64,000 nucleotides of DNA from Gnetum montanum (Eukaryota > Streptophyta > Gnetopsida > Gnetales > Gnetaceae). The position numbers were made by a program, and so were the translations under genes. A model generated the notes under the pieces. The model ran no database searches and had not been told where the DNA came from. It worked only from the letters and a program-made list of their open reading frames with translations. Shown piece by piece: positions 10,991 through 23,111 of the stretch (the first letter of the stretch is position 1; the number at the start of each line of letters is the position of its first letter). The stretch is taken from assembly GCA_015680685.1 (NCBI GenBank), contig MNCI01008967.1, forward strand, positions 361,427 to 425,426, in the 5' to 3' direction.

Positions 10991-12177
10991 ATACCAACTC
11001 TTTCTTAAGGTTTTCAAAGGCCCCTTAACATTGAGTCATCCATTCATAGTAAACCCCTTTCTTAATCAAGTGTTTCATGGGTTGTAACTTATCTATAAGA
11101 CTAGCAATAAACCTATGAATAAATTGAAATTTTCCTTTTAATCCCCAAAGCTCCTTAAGGTTGGTAGGTGCTACTAATTTGGATATGGCCTTGACCTTAT
11201 CAGGATCAACACATATTCTTGCTTCAGATACTTGAGGCATCATTTAAGCACAAGGTCTAGGTCATTAGCATGATTACTAGCCACTTTGGACTTGATAGCT
11301 ATATCGTCTACATAATTATTAAGCAAACCTAATATGTAATTGCTAAATATATAGGTCATGGATCATTGATAGGTTGTTCCTGCATTCTTAAGACCAAAGG
11401 ACATCATAGTATAGCAAAATGCACCTTGAAAGTCATGCTAAGTTGGTGCTCTAGGTTCATCCTAATTTGGTTGTATCCTGAGAATCCATCCATAAAGGAC
11501 AACAAAGCATGTTTGGCCGAAGTATCAATAAGTTGATCAATACTAGGAAAAGGGAAGTCATCCTTGATAGTTGCTTTATTTAGATCTCAAAAATCAATGT
11601 AAATATGAATACTCACATTTTTCTTAGGGACTACCACCATGTTGGACACCCATTCTACATAGTCAATAGCTCTAATAAAGCCTACTTGGTAGAGCTTTGA
11701 GATCTCATTACAAACTGCTAAGGCCAAATCAAGTCTAATCTTGCACACTTTTTGCTTAACTAGTCTAATGCTAGGGTCTAGTATGATTTTGTATTATACT
11801 AAGCATAAGTCTAGGCTTGGCAGATCTTCATACGATCAAGAAAAGGCCTTAATGTTGTTGTGTAGAAACTTGGTGATGTCTTGATCCTATTAAGGTTCCA
11901 ATGAGGAACTTAGTTTAAGATTTTTCTCCTTACCATTATGTGTTATGACAAGAACCTTAACCAAAGAGTCTTTGGTTATGTTATCTACCTCTAAGTCAAG
12001 GGTTTTGACTAGGTTTTCAATCCATTCTAGAGGTTTTTCTATCAAGGCTATGCGGTCAACAAGACTCTCATGCTTAAGATCTAGGCAATCAAGGCTGATA
12101 CATCATTCAACATCACTGTGAGGTCCACTTAGGATCAAAGGTAGACTAATCTACTTCTAGGTACTCATACTTTAATC
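10990..12177 (-). pseudogene. Reverse transcriptase of element A
   Basis: Tat-type RT. In order: FIRAIDYVEWVSNMVVVPKK, DLNKATIKDDFPFPSIDQLID, LLSFMDGFSGYNQI with the first catalytic Asp, NNYVDDIAIKSK with the YVDD motif (about 11300), then VDPDKVKAISKLVAPTNLKE and the RFI..L.D block (11025-11243). Both catalytic motifs are intact but frameshifts and stops lie between them. Immediately upstream, at 12178-12180, is a splice-acceptor-like TAG shared with B and C. Confidence 0.8.
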
Positions 12178-12180
12178 CTA
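12178..12180 (-). promoter_or_regulatory. Candidate sense-strand splice acceptor before RT (A)
   Basis: On the element strand TGACATGTAG|G precedes the RT exon, after a GGTGCCACTTAA motif that C also has (GGTGCCTCTTAA). A, B and C all have an AG|G at this place. It would pair with the donor at 21993 to remove the antisense gene from the sense transcript, as in Ogre elements. Inference from position and conservation. Confidence 0.4.
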
Positions 12181-12394
12181 CATGTCAACCAAAAGCATAT
12201 TAAGTGGCACCTAGGTAAAGGTAAATAAATAATGCTAAAATGCTATATTAGACAAATACATGCTATTCTAATGCAAACAAGGTCATCCAAGGTTATAAAT
12301 AGAGTGAAAACAAGAAAATAAAATGTAATAAGGATCAAATAAAGGTTAAAAAAAGGGTTAAAAAAGGGAATTATGACAAATAAGACTACAAATG

Positions 12395-12760
12395 GTCAAC
12401 AAGGATCATAGTTTTGCTAGTTTAAGGCCATAGTAGGCCATGATGTTAATTTAAGGTCATAACAAGCTATGGTCACATGGTATCAAATAGTGGTTAGGGA
12501 AGGCCAAACCCCACCATTCAATACCAATTAAAGGGTAAACAAGATCATACAGGACATTAATAAGGATCAGAATAATGAAATAAAAATATAATTGAAGCTA
12601 TATAAGGTTAACAATGCAACAATGATCATAGTAGATCATGATATGATAAAACAAGGCCAAAATAAGCCAAAGCAGGATACACATGATGAGTTTTAGTCAA
12701 ATCATTATCAAAAAAGGGTTGGATTTTGCTATTTTTAGGCCTTATCAAGCCATGGTTTAG
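12395..12760. repeat. Mini-hairpin array, A left
   Basis: Units of the form TAGTTTAAGGCC-ATAGTA-GGCC (stem 12426-12429 with 12436-12439) and relatives near 12450 and 12735. Same unit as the arrays at 21558, 26400, 30255, 47385, 51441 and 56667. Confidence 0.65.
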
Positions 12761-12829
12761 GATTGTAAGGCTATTAGGTATGTTTGGACATCAATTAGGG
12801 CTATTTTTGGGTTGTTTAGACCTAAAAAT

Positions 12830-15790
12830 CAAGGGTTATGAGGCTTCCACATTGGAACCCCCTCTTGTTTCCATGCTGACCACCATGGAAGGGGTGATCC
12901 CTAGTGTGGAAGAAATATTCAAAGAGTTTCCCAAGGTTTTTTGGATCAGTTTTTGACTCTTGATGGCTTGCATGTCAGCATAATTAACTAGGGAAAATGG
13001 GCTAGTTTTGGCATCAGTTTCAACCCTTGGGATCCCATTTTAGAGCTTGAAAATATCTTCCATGCTAGATCCACAGTAGGCAAGGTGGTCCTAGCATGGA
13101 ACCCAAGGAAAATGGATCTTAGGGCATCTAAAGGATTGAAGGAAGGGTTCTGAGACCTTCCCAAGGTAGTGTCAGATTAGATATGTTAAAATTGGACACT
13201 TTGGAGGTCGATAAATACCAAAAAGTAGGTTTTGGAGTCTCATCCCCCTATTTACATGCTGGCCAACGTGGATGAGAGGGGGCTTAACATGGAGGATCAA
13301 CATCCAAGTTCAAATAAGGTCAAATAGGTAGCTAGAACCTAGATCTATGCATTGTGCATCCCCTAACATTATTTTGAGGCCATTTGAGTCAATTTTGAGT
13401 GCCAAAATAAGTTGAAATTACTTTCCCCATTTTTTTCATGCTAAGCATGGTGGCCCTAGAATGGAATAATGGGATGCACTTATTCTATGATTTTGGGATG
13501 GTTTGGGAGCATATCAACTAGGTTTCTAGGCTCCTAGGACTATACATCATGATTTTCCAAGTTTCCAACTGATTTTGGTCATGTTTAAAGGTTATTTAAG
13601 GGCATCTAAGGTTTCACCCCCTTTTTTCCATACTAGGGAATGCTCCAACATGAAAAAGGATGGTGGATGAGTTTTAAAGACTAAAATGAAGTTGAAAAAG
13701 TGCACACTTGAGGCTATGAGGTCCTATGCTTCTTTGATGCAGATTTTTAATCTCCAAGAGTGTTGATCTATCACCAAAAGTGGAAATGTATCCCTCAAAA
13801 GCTATTTCCACACTACCTAGTGTGGAAGATACCTTCCTTAGCATAGCTGAATCAAGAATCCTAGATCTAGGCTAGTTTGGATCACAATCTACTATGCATG
13901 TCACTCCCAAAGTTACCAGGTCAAGGGCTAGGGTTTGAGGTCAAAATTTGGTAGTCTTGGGTGTTCCTAAGTGGTTTTTGTGCTTATCCCCTTTTTTCTA
14001 TAGTAGGAGATGGGATGTACAACATGGATCCAGATAGGAAGATTAAGAGGTATAGATTTTTTACTATTTGAGGTTAGTTTTGCTAGGTTTGAGGGTTTTG
14101 GAAGGTGTAAGCATAATCCTAAGGTGCAGACAAGGTTGTCTAGTGTCTATTTGATGTGTCTAACAGTCATTTTTGAGTTATCCTCAAGTTACCCTATATT
14201 TCCATGCTAGCTAGTGTGCAAGAACTAAGGGACTCTATTTTTTTCTATTATTTATCACTTCTAGCCATGCATGTGGGTCTCCAAGGTTGCTAATATCAAT
14301 TGTTGATGCATAGGATCAAAATATGGTAACCTCAAGTATTGTTAGGTGGTTTTTGGGCTTCACCCCCATCCATCAATGCTAAGGGTAGGATGCTCAACAT
14401 GGATGGGATCCTTCTCAATGTAGAGAATCCAAGGAGGAAAAGTTTGGGCTATTTTAGTTAACTTCTAAAAGTCTGATTGCTTTTGGAAGGGTTGGGTTAC
14501 TTCCAAAAGTTGGTTTCTATGCAAACTTCAATAATTTTGACTTCACCCCAATCCATACACATTCAAGCTAGGATGCTCAGTCTAGATGAGGTCCTCTATA
14601 GTGTGTAAGATTCTTAGGTAGTTGATTTTTATTGATTTTTTGCATTCTAGTGGCTTTTGAAGGGGCTATCAAGGTTCTAGTGCAAGTACAAGGAAATTTG
14701 ACATTGTTTTCATATATCTAGGACTTCTCACTAAAATTCCTAGTTGCATCCTCATTATTTCCACATTGGCCAACATGGAAGAGGTCTCCCCCAACATGGA
14801 TGAATGAATAATTTCAACTCTAAGCTAGTTTGAAAACCAATCGACCATGCATGTTAGCCTTTGGGGTTGCTGATGTCAATGCTCGATACTTAGTGTCAAA
14901 ATTTGACAGTTTAGAGGTTCCTAGGTGCCTCATGCAACCAACCCCCCTTATTCCATGCTAATCATGATGGCCCCAGCATGGATGGGTGGGGATGATATTT
15001 TTATGCCATTTTTTACTACTTTTGGGGCATTCTAAGGCTTCAAAGGGTTCCAACAGGGTCTAGGGGTCACCAAAGTAGGTTATTTGGCATTTTTAGATCA
15101 TAAATTAGGTTTTCTAGCATACCCCATAGGTTTCCATGCTAGTTCCATGCTAGGTAGTGTGGAGGGAGGGTTCACCAATGTGGAACTGGCTATGGGTGAA
15201 AAATCAATTTATTTTAAGATCAATCTAGGCTACTCAAGGCTGTCAGGGGGTGTTAGGATTTGAAAAGTTACTACTAGGTAATAAATTTAGGTAGTTTTGG
15301 TCATCTTCCCATCCATCAACATTGGAGCTAGGATGATCAACATAGATGAGGGCTTCCCCAATGTGGAACCACCAAATCACAAGGTTTCAAGCACTTTCGA
15401 CTAGATTTGATGAGGTTCTTAGGTTGTCGAGGTGACTGGAGGGGTTTTAGGTTACATGGGCCTACTCTAAGTATCAAACTTAGGCTAGATGGATGTTGAG
15501 GGGTAACAATGGATGTTACCCCCCTTCCTCCAAGCTAGGCAATGTTTCCCTAGTGTGAAAACCCAATATGTCTAGTCTTGACAAGGTCTCACTCCCTTTT
15601 GAAGCCCAGGGTTGAATGAGGTAAGTTATAGTTATAAAAATGACAAGAAAATTTGGTTTTAAAGGTTCTAAGAGGTGGGAGTCATGTATCCATAGTGGGC
15701 ATGGTATCCCCAGCATGGATGCATGGGGTTTAAGGCTTTAACATCATTCTAAGTGTTCAAGGGATCAAAACCCTAGCTTAAAATAGCTTG
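12830..15790. repeat. Degenerate tandem array, about 187-bp monomer, in element A
   Basis: A C-rich and T-rich anchor followed by CCATGCTAG..(A)GTGTGGAA recurs near 13250, 13430, 13615, 13800, 13985, 14200, 14360, 14545, 14750, 14940, 15125, 15310, 15520 and 15690, a mean step of about 187 bp. Monomer interiors also match, for example CATGCATGT..CC..GGTTGCT..TCAA...GATCAAAAT in the units at 13800, 14200 and 14750. One anchor (13807-13828) is a near-perfect hairpin, TTCCACACTA/TAGTGTGGAA. It lies between RT of A and the start of the antisense gene. B and C lack this array. Tat/Ogre elements are known to carry tandem repeats in non-coding regions. Confidence 0.75.
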
Positions 15791-16165
15791 TATGAGAGGT
15801 GTATGATGGGGTTCACTGCCCAAAACTTAAAATTCTGAAAATTGAACTTATCTCCCACTAAGCCCATTATGGAAAAGAAATTTCCCCCTTTCCACCTCAA
15901 TGCACTATGAGTTATGGTACATGAAATTTCCAACATGATCTTAGAGATGGATCTTTAGGATTTACTTAGGTTTTTATGGTTGATTTTTACAAGTTTCAAT
16001 CATAAATCTCATTATTGATAAATAGTGCATTGGTGGAAAGATCTAGAAGATATTTTTGTAGCAAAAACCATCCATTCTTAGTGTGGAATCATGACCTATT
16101 TCCTTCAGCCAGAGTAGAACCTCCATCCCATCCAAATTTTAGAGTTTCTCAATGTTGGTGTAACC

Positions 16166-19100
16166 ATGGTGGCGAAGTAGCGTGAAGGCAAGGACAAGAA
16201 CCCATGGATCTAGAAGAAAAATGAGAATGCAAGAAACCTATCTAGACTTCCTAGGCCAATCTCCATTCGAGAATCCTCTATGGCTACCCCAAGGTAGGCA
16301 ATTCTAGCCATTTTTCTTTCAGTTTCTAGCTATTTTTATTGTTTTCCTAGCTAGGGTATGGTCGTTTTTGTCAAATCTATGCTGATGAAGGGGATGAAAC
16401 AAAATAATACCACATTTTTTGGTTGCTTCTATGTATATATAATGTTATTTCACTATTTTTTCTTTGATATATTTGATTTTCAAAATTAGGTTTGTTGTCT
16501 TGGTGCTTTCTCCAAAAATTCTGGGCATGAAGTTGTTTTTCTTAGATCTATGCTAAATTTTTGTCAAAATTTAATTTTAAAAAAAATATTTCTCTCTTTT
16601 TTTGATGTTGTTTATGTGCATATAAGTTTTTTTGACCATTTTTTCTGTAATTCATGGCTAGATTAAGTTAGGTTTTACAAGTTTTGTGATTTTTGGTGCC
16701 TTTTTGATGAAAAAAACAAGCATTTTTGTGTATTTTTTGCTATGAAAATGGCTAAATGTTTGTAACATCTAAGGTTATGGATTTTTAGGGTCATATTTAA
16801 GCTTTACATTAGTTTTCATTTCATGTAATTTGGATGTGAAATGATAAACTTGTGGTCGTTCTAATTAGGTTGTGTAATTAGGGTTTGTGCCATTTTTTAG
16901 ATTTTCATCCAAGTTAATGAATTTTTTTTGAATAAAAAATGGGTGTTTTTAATTTTTTCTAAGTGTGGGTGTGTAGGGCCCAATTCAATATTTCAAATGA
17001 TAGTGTAATCATTTCGTTTGGAGCTCAAATGAATTTTTGGTGAATTGTTTTCCAACCTTGCACAAAAGGGGGTTTAGGTTGACACCTACAATTTTGCTAT
17101 TTTTGGCTATGCTTTATGTAAAAATGGTTAGTTATGTACTTCTAGTTTTAATGGCCATGGATGAAAATATTATGATTTAGGATTCTGTTTATGTGGAATC
17201 ATTGAAATCAAAGTTAGGATGAATTTTTGATCAAGGCTATGTCAATTAGGCTTTGTTATTGACATACTTAGAGATTTCTCTTGTCAACTTCCATGTCCTT
17301 AGGGATGCCTAAAGATAGTAACTATGTTCTAAAATAAATTTTGTAATAAGAATATTTTAATATTCATAGTAATATTTTTTTATGATTTTTTTCTAAGTTT
17401 CAAGGCCATTTTTTGTCACTACGATTTTGGATCGAGGCATGATTTTTTGGTTATGATGCATAATTGCTACAAGGCTTGTAATGATGTTGTTGTTGAATCC
17501 TTGGATAAGTTTGAAAAAACACATTAAATTTTGTTACTAGGCCTAATTTCACCCCTAACTATGATGTTTCACAAACTTGTCAAGAAATTCTAATCAATCA
17601 TGATATTTTTTCTTTTTCATGCACAACCTTCTTGAAGCCCATAGTCATCATTATTTAGTTAGTGGACATCTTGTGCTACATCAGCCACCCTAAGGTAAAC
17701 ATCCATTTTCCTAACATGACCTTAAAGAGGAGCTCTCTATGGTTTTATCCAAGGGCAAGGGAATTCAGTATGATACTATGATCACACTTGTCTACAGATG
17801 TGGCCAAGGTCATAGTGGAGACAATGATGTCTCGAGCATCTAATCTAATCTACACATTCATTGCTAATGATCCATCACCTTAGGTAGTAGGGAAAGTATC
17901 AAACATGATTAGCACATGCTACCTTACAAAGATCTAGCCTATGCTAGAGTATAGTCAATATAATGTTAACAATACTCTAATGGTGGCATATCAAGTCCAC
18001 ACATTTTTTCAAAACCTGCCTAGCACTGTATAACATCTATAGAGGTAAGCATGGTTCTTGTAGTGTTTTTATGTTTTTTGGCATTTTTGGTTAAATTACA
18101 TTTCCTAACTTGTTGATTTTATGAACTTCTTATAGGTATATGGTTAACGATCAAGGCTTAATCAATAATGATCAAACCTTGGCAATGGCTCAAATTGCCT
18201 TAGATGTGTTCACTAAGGACCCTCAAATTAGAACTATTATGTATGAATAGCTAAGAGAGAACTTTGGTAGATACACTAAAGACTTTAACCCCGTCTACAA
18301 GAAGTGTGTGGCCAATAGGAAAATACACAACTAGTGGGTGGGCTCCAAGAGAACTTAGGATCATACCTTTACAGTTGGGACCTCTGATCAAGCCACACTG
18401 AGCAAAAAGAAGAATGGTAAACATAAGAGTTGTAACATCTAATGTTTTATGGTCACTAAATTTTTAAGTGTACTATCATTTTAACTAGTTATTAAACATG
18501 CCTATGTTGATGCTAAGTGTTTGGTTATTGCAATGCAAGATCTTCCACCTCTACTAGCATCACCTTATCAATTTTAGGATGTCATGAGGATACCCTCATC
18601 TTGAAGTTTGGTGAGGTGTTATTGACACAAGAGTGGTTGAGGGGACAAGAACCGAGATACATCCAAGAAAAAATTAAGTATATGAGTTTGCTTAATTTAT
18701 TTATGACACCCATCCCTTCCATCCCTGCTGGAGAGATGTTGAATGTCATCAACTCTTTCAATAAAGAAGTCAATACTTTCAACACCATGATTCAAGGCAT
18801 GCCAATTACCATATCCATTGATGAGGGTACCTTTTGCAACTCGTTTTGTGTTCCCACTGATAAGAAAAAGGTTGTCATCAAACTAGTGAAGGAAGCAGGC
18901 CATCATGAGGAAGTTTTGGAGTGGATTAGTGCTAGCAAGGGTCACTCCGAGCTTTCTACAGAATGCTACACAAACCTTAAGGCAAAGGCATCATATCCTT
19001 TGTTCAAGTATCATGTGTTTTCTAAAATATTGTTAAAAAAAAGGGTAATCAACATCATGTAGGGGTGGACCTTTAAGAGGGTCCTAACATAGGATACCAA

Positions 19101-21239
19101 ATTTAATTGGGTGGCTGCTTTGGCTATTGGGCTTCAAGAGGAGATTCTCAAACTCCATGATGATGCCTCTACCATAATCCACATGCATTTTTCACTCTTT
19201 ATAGGTTATCTAAAGAGATTTGTGGAGTTCTTGATGCTATGGAGGAATGGATAATAGGTTTCCTAACACCTAGACCAACTTTATAGGCCTTGTATAAAGC
19301 ACATTTATCCAACCATGTAGGCCCAAAACCCACCAGATGAGATGGATAACTTGCTAACTATTACCACTAAGGATCTTGGTGGTAGGAGGTGTAAATCCCC
19401 TGACAGCATGGGGAAGGAGCCCCTCATGATTCCAACAAATGTCCTAGAGGCTAAAAAGTTACATAGAGAGGCCAAATGGGTGGCCAAGGTGAAGCTCAAG
19501 AGGCCCACAATGGAAGCATTGCCAACATCATAGTAACCCACCCAAAAGAAGCTTAATTCTAAGCTTAAGACATCACATCAGGTGGTCACAAGTATGTTTT
19601 ATCTATGTTTTTTCTATTATATGTTTTAAGATGTATGTTTATGTTATGGTTTCATGTGCTAATAATTTTTCTATGTGCTATGGTTGTAGAGAAGCATCAG
19701 GACATGGTAGCCCAAGCTATCATGGAGGAGGAAGTGTAGAGGTGTATAGCCATTGCAGTGGAGGAAGAACAAAGGCATGCAGAGGAGGCACTCTTACAAA
19801 AGCATGAGGCTAAAGGATTAGCCAATGTAGAAATAGATTATCCATATGCCTTATTTGATGAGATAGTGCCAAGTACATCCCTCATTGTCATCCTTGAGGA
19901 GAAAGAGGAGGAGCTAGATATGCATGTCTTAACGCTTCTCATTATATCCTATTGTTTTAGGTTTGGATTTCATCCTAAACATTCGATGATTGTTATGTTT
20001 ATAGTAGTTCTTGATCCACCAATGTAGGCCCCTATCCCTAAGTTTCACTCAAAATCATGGGTAGAGGTCCTAGACAAGATGGAGTTCATGCGTAGGATGT
20101 CCAAGGACATCATCAACTAGTTGTAACAAGTTGCACTCAAGATAGATAAGAACTTTGTTTTCTATGCTTTAGTAGTTTAGCTATGTTATAGGTTGTGTTT
20201 ACGTTATGGCTATATTAGGTTGTAAATGATTTTTATGATTGTATTTCATGGTTATGTGTTGTCTACAGTGCCATCTATGGAGTGGGACCCTATCTAAGAC
20301 ATGGAGATCGAATCCTTATTAAAGCTTCCCTCCAATGTACAAAGTGTACCCCTAAAGTTATACAAAACTACTACTAATCTAGCATTTTCATGTACAAAAA
20401 CTTCATGGGAGATAGAGAGGTCCAATGAACCCCTATGGGAGCAAGTTGAGGCCTTGAGGAAGAAAACTCAATGATAGGTGATTAGAGATCTCCAAGATTG
20501 CGAGGCCTTTGTGGAAGCCCAATTGGCTAACTTAGAGAACTTATGGACTAGAGAGAATAGTTGGACCTACTACTAGCATAGCATCTAGGACAAGGTAGTG
20601 CCCTCATAATAAATGGTGCAGCAACAAATGCAAATGGATCTCATCTCCAAGAAAGTTAAGGATTGGAAAGATCACTGCGCTTGGATCCTAGAGTAGGGTA
20701 GGACACAAAAGGCTCACAAGAAACAATATAAGGCTAATTAGGAGGACTATCAAACATGGCTCAAAGAGAAATAAGTTGAATGACACAAGAGAGAGTTTTT
20801 CATTCAGGGGATCTTTGTGGAGAGTGCCTACTAGCTCTTTGAAAGCACTTTCATAGTGGAGAAATATCCTACTCCTCAAATCACCACTATTGTAGGTGAG
20901 ACTTTTGCAGCTACTATTACTCAAGAACCATCTACTTGGACTACAGTAGACACAACCAACACCCTTACTAGTGTTGATATTAGGGATATTGACTAGGCCA
21001 ATATGATGGAGGACCATATTCTCCATCATTTGAAGAATGGCCTTCAACATCTACTCTTATAAGTCATGGTGCCAAATTCCCCAGAGGTTTGATGTATTTT
21101 ATGTTTTAGATTTATTTTAAGTTATGGTTTTGTTTAAGTTATAGTTTTGGCTATTGGTTACTGATTGGCTATGTGCTATTCTATTTAAACATTAGGAGAC
21201 ATCAACGATCCCAGTGGTGAGGGTGGGGATGACCCATGA
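16166..21239 (+). pseudogene. Antisense multi-exon passenger gene, copy A (HAD-like, coiled coil)
   Basis: Exons inferred from GT/AG sites and alignment with copies B and C: 16166-16293 (tentative), about 17640-18044, 18136-18416, 18540-19591, 19690 to about 19940, 20028 to about 20133, 20269-21085, 21196-21239. Exon 2 has LWFYPRAREF and SHLSTDVAKVIVETMM, then YNVNNTLMVAYQVHTFFQN, equal to the WSS and SNTLL..NPP blocks of FCP1/NIF phosphatases; exon 3 continues NDQGLINNDQTLAMAQIAL. Exon 4 holds MSLLNLFMTPIPSIPAGEML and IQGMPITISIDEGTFCNSF. Exon 6 has WVEVLDKMEF, exon 7 a coiled coil with QMQMDL and AHKKQYK, exon 8 an acidic end (GEGGDDP). It has the most stops of the three, and the exon 6 donor has decayed from GTAAG to ATAAG. 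Pseudogene; the homology of its parts is firm, the function unknown. Confidence 0.75.
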
Positions 21240-21557
21240 CTTCCTCCTCTAGATGCCCCTTAACATCCTCCATCTACCTATTTCAACTTGTTGGCTATGT
21301 GTTTTTATTTTTATGTGGATGGCTATTATTAGCCAAGACTATGACTATTATTTTTTTGACATTTTTCCATACAATGTGTCCATGGCTATATATGTTATAA
21401 ATACTTTAAATTTAAAATTTTAGTTTTAGTTTTTGCTAGATATATTATTCTAGTATTATAGACATTGTAAATGGCTATGTTGATGATTTTGGCTATAAAG
21501 TTAAATAGCTAAACAATGCGATTGACGGCTAAACATAAATAGAGAAAGAGATGTTTT

Positions 21558-21715
21558 CTAGTTTTAGGCCATGGTGGGCACAGGTTGCATCCTTTTTCTA
21601 GTTTTAGGCCATGATGAGCCATGCTATAGGATTTTTCATGTTGCCAATTTTAGGCCATGATGGGTTGTGGTATGTTGTTTTGCTAGTTTAAGGTTGTGGC
21701 AAGCCATCGATGTTA
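21558..21715. repeat. Mini-hairpin array, A right
   Basis: Four units TAGTTTTAGGCC-6nt-GGCC style. The last one (21692-21705) is GGTT-GTGGCA-AGCC, whose stem pairs through G-C, G-C, T-G and T-A, so both arms differ from the common GGCC/GGCC yet still pair. Confidence 0.7.
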
Positions 21716-21987
21716 AAAAGAAATTCTTATTTTCTAGTGATTTTTCTATTATAAAAATTTTATTATTTTTTTAGTTTAAATCATGCTAAACAAGTAAGAT
21801 AAAGAAATACACAACCATAATAAATAGAAATGCAACTAAAATAAATTTCTAGGTTATATGCATAAAAAGTAGAATAAAACATAGGAAAAGGCACAACTAG
21901 TCAACAAAGAAAAAATTAGGCTACATGGTTATGGTACACATGGTTATAGAGGTTACAAGGGTGTAGCATGGAAGGATTAGGGATGCA

Positions 21988-21993
21988 CATTAC
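21988..21993 (-). promoter_or_regulatory. Candidate sense-strand splice donor after protease (A)
   Basis: On the element strand CACAA|GTAATG stands exactly where the protease frame ends; the stop TAA lies within the donor. C has GC|GTAGCA in the same place. Fits the Ogre-type intron between protease and RT. Inference. Confidence 0.35.
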
Positions 21994-23111
21994 TTGTGCA
22001 GACTCTTCCTAATCTTTGAAAGATTAGGAAATGTATAAGACCTATTTTGCACAAGTTTGTACTCACCATCCCCTTCACTGATGATGTTGAAAGAGAGTTC
22101 ATTCCATAACACATTCCATTGCCCATCATTATCGTTCTTGGCTTGCTTTCCTATCTTAGGTTGGTGGACTTCATAATTAGGAGTTTTCTCTTGAAGCTTC
22201 ACTTTAGACCCCTGCTCTATGTCCACATTGTTGATAGCCAAGGGAACTATGTTTTCAATATGAATGATGATTTTACCTCCCTCATAAGGAAGGCTAATCT
22301 TTTGTTGGATAGTTGAAGACATGACTCGTAATTGAGTCAACCAAGGTCTTTCCAAGATAAGTTTAAATCCTAGTGTCTCCTCCACCACCAGGAAATTTGT
22401 GATTATGGGGAATTACTCCCTTAATACAAATTCCAAAGAGATAGACCTCTTAAAAGCAACCCTTGACCCATTGGAGGACTTGACAACTACAATTGTTGGA
22501 AGCTATATCTACTCTGTTATGCCCAAGTGTTCAACAATGGTGCATGGGATGATGTTTGTTGCAGCTCCATCATCAACATGTACCCAATGCATCTTAAACT
22601 TCCCCACCCAAATGGCAATGAAAAGAGAAGCCCTAGTTACTTTGTTATTTTGGGGACTAGCTTTGATTTTGCTATTGTGGAACACTAGTGATGTTAACTT
22701 CCCTTCCCTTGGTGAAGAAGGAACCATTATCACATGGATAGATTTTCTATTAGTAGGGATGTCCTTGCTAATGGGGATAAAAGTCAACATTTTGACTAGC
22801 ACCTCATGATGCGTGGAAGAAGTCATGATTAGGTCATACAAGCTTAGATTTGGGTTCTTTTACTTGAGGAACTATCTAACTTGATCCATCGCACTAAGAA
22901 AGTTTCTATTGTTGGCCATGGACTTGTCATCCTAATTGTGCTTTACTTCCTCCATGCATCCAAAAATGTGAACTTCAACCTTAGATTATTGGGGTCTTTC
23001 CTCTTTCTTCTAGTTTTTGATTTTGAGGTCCTACTATGATTCATTGGCTAAGGTAGGCTAGGTAGAGGAGGTCATGGTTATGGACAAGATGGGAGTGGGC
23101 TTTCATGGATC
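21990..23111 (-). pseudogene. Protease region of element A
   Basis: Aspartic protease that would process Gag-Pol. 22509-22841 opens in SLYDLIMTSSTHHEVLVKML and ends VHVDDGAATNIIPCTIVEHL, with active-site loop DDGA. Element D has the same VHVDDGAATN and C has VHIDDG, so DDG instead of DTG is a family trait and not decay. 21990-22388 gives the C-terminal half (LGFKLILERPWLTQLRVMSS, with the GRPWL block changed to ERPWL). The frame stays open to SLHK and closes on a TAA formed with the donor-like GTAATG at 21993. B is inserted on its N-terminal side at 23111. Confidence 0.8.
23107..23111. other. Target-site duplication of B, left copy (GGATC)
   Basis: Five bases immediately left of the outer TG of the 3' LTR of B. 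The right partner at 41434-41438 is AGATC, one G-to-A change. Confidence 0.7.
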
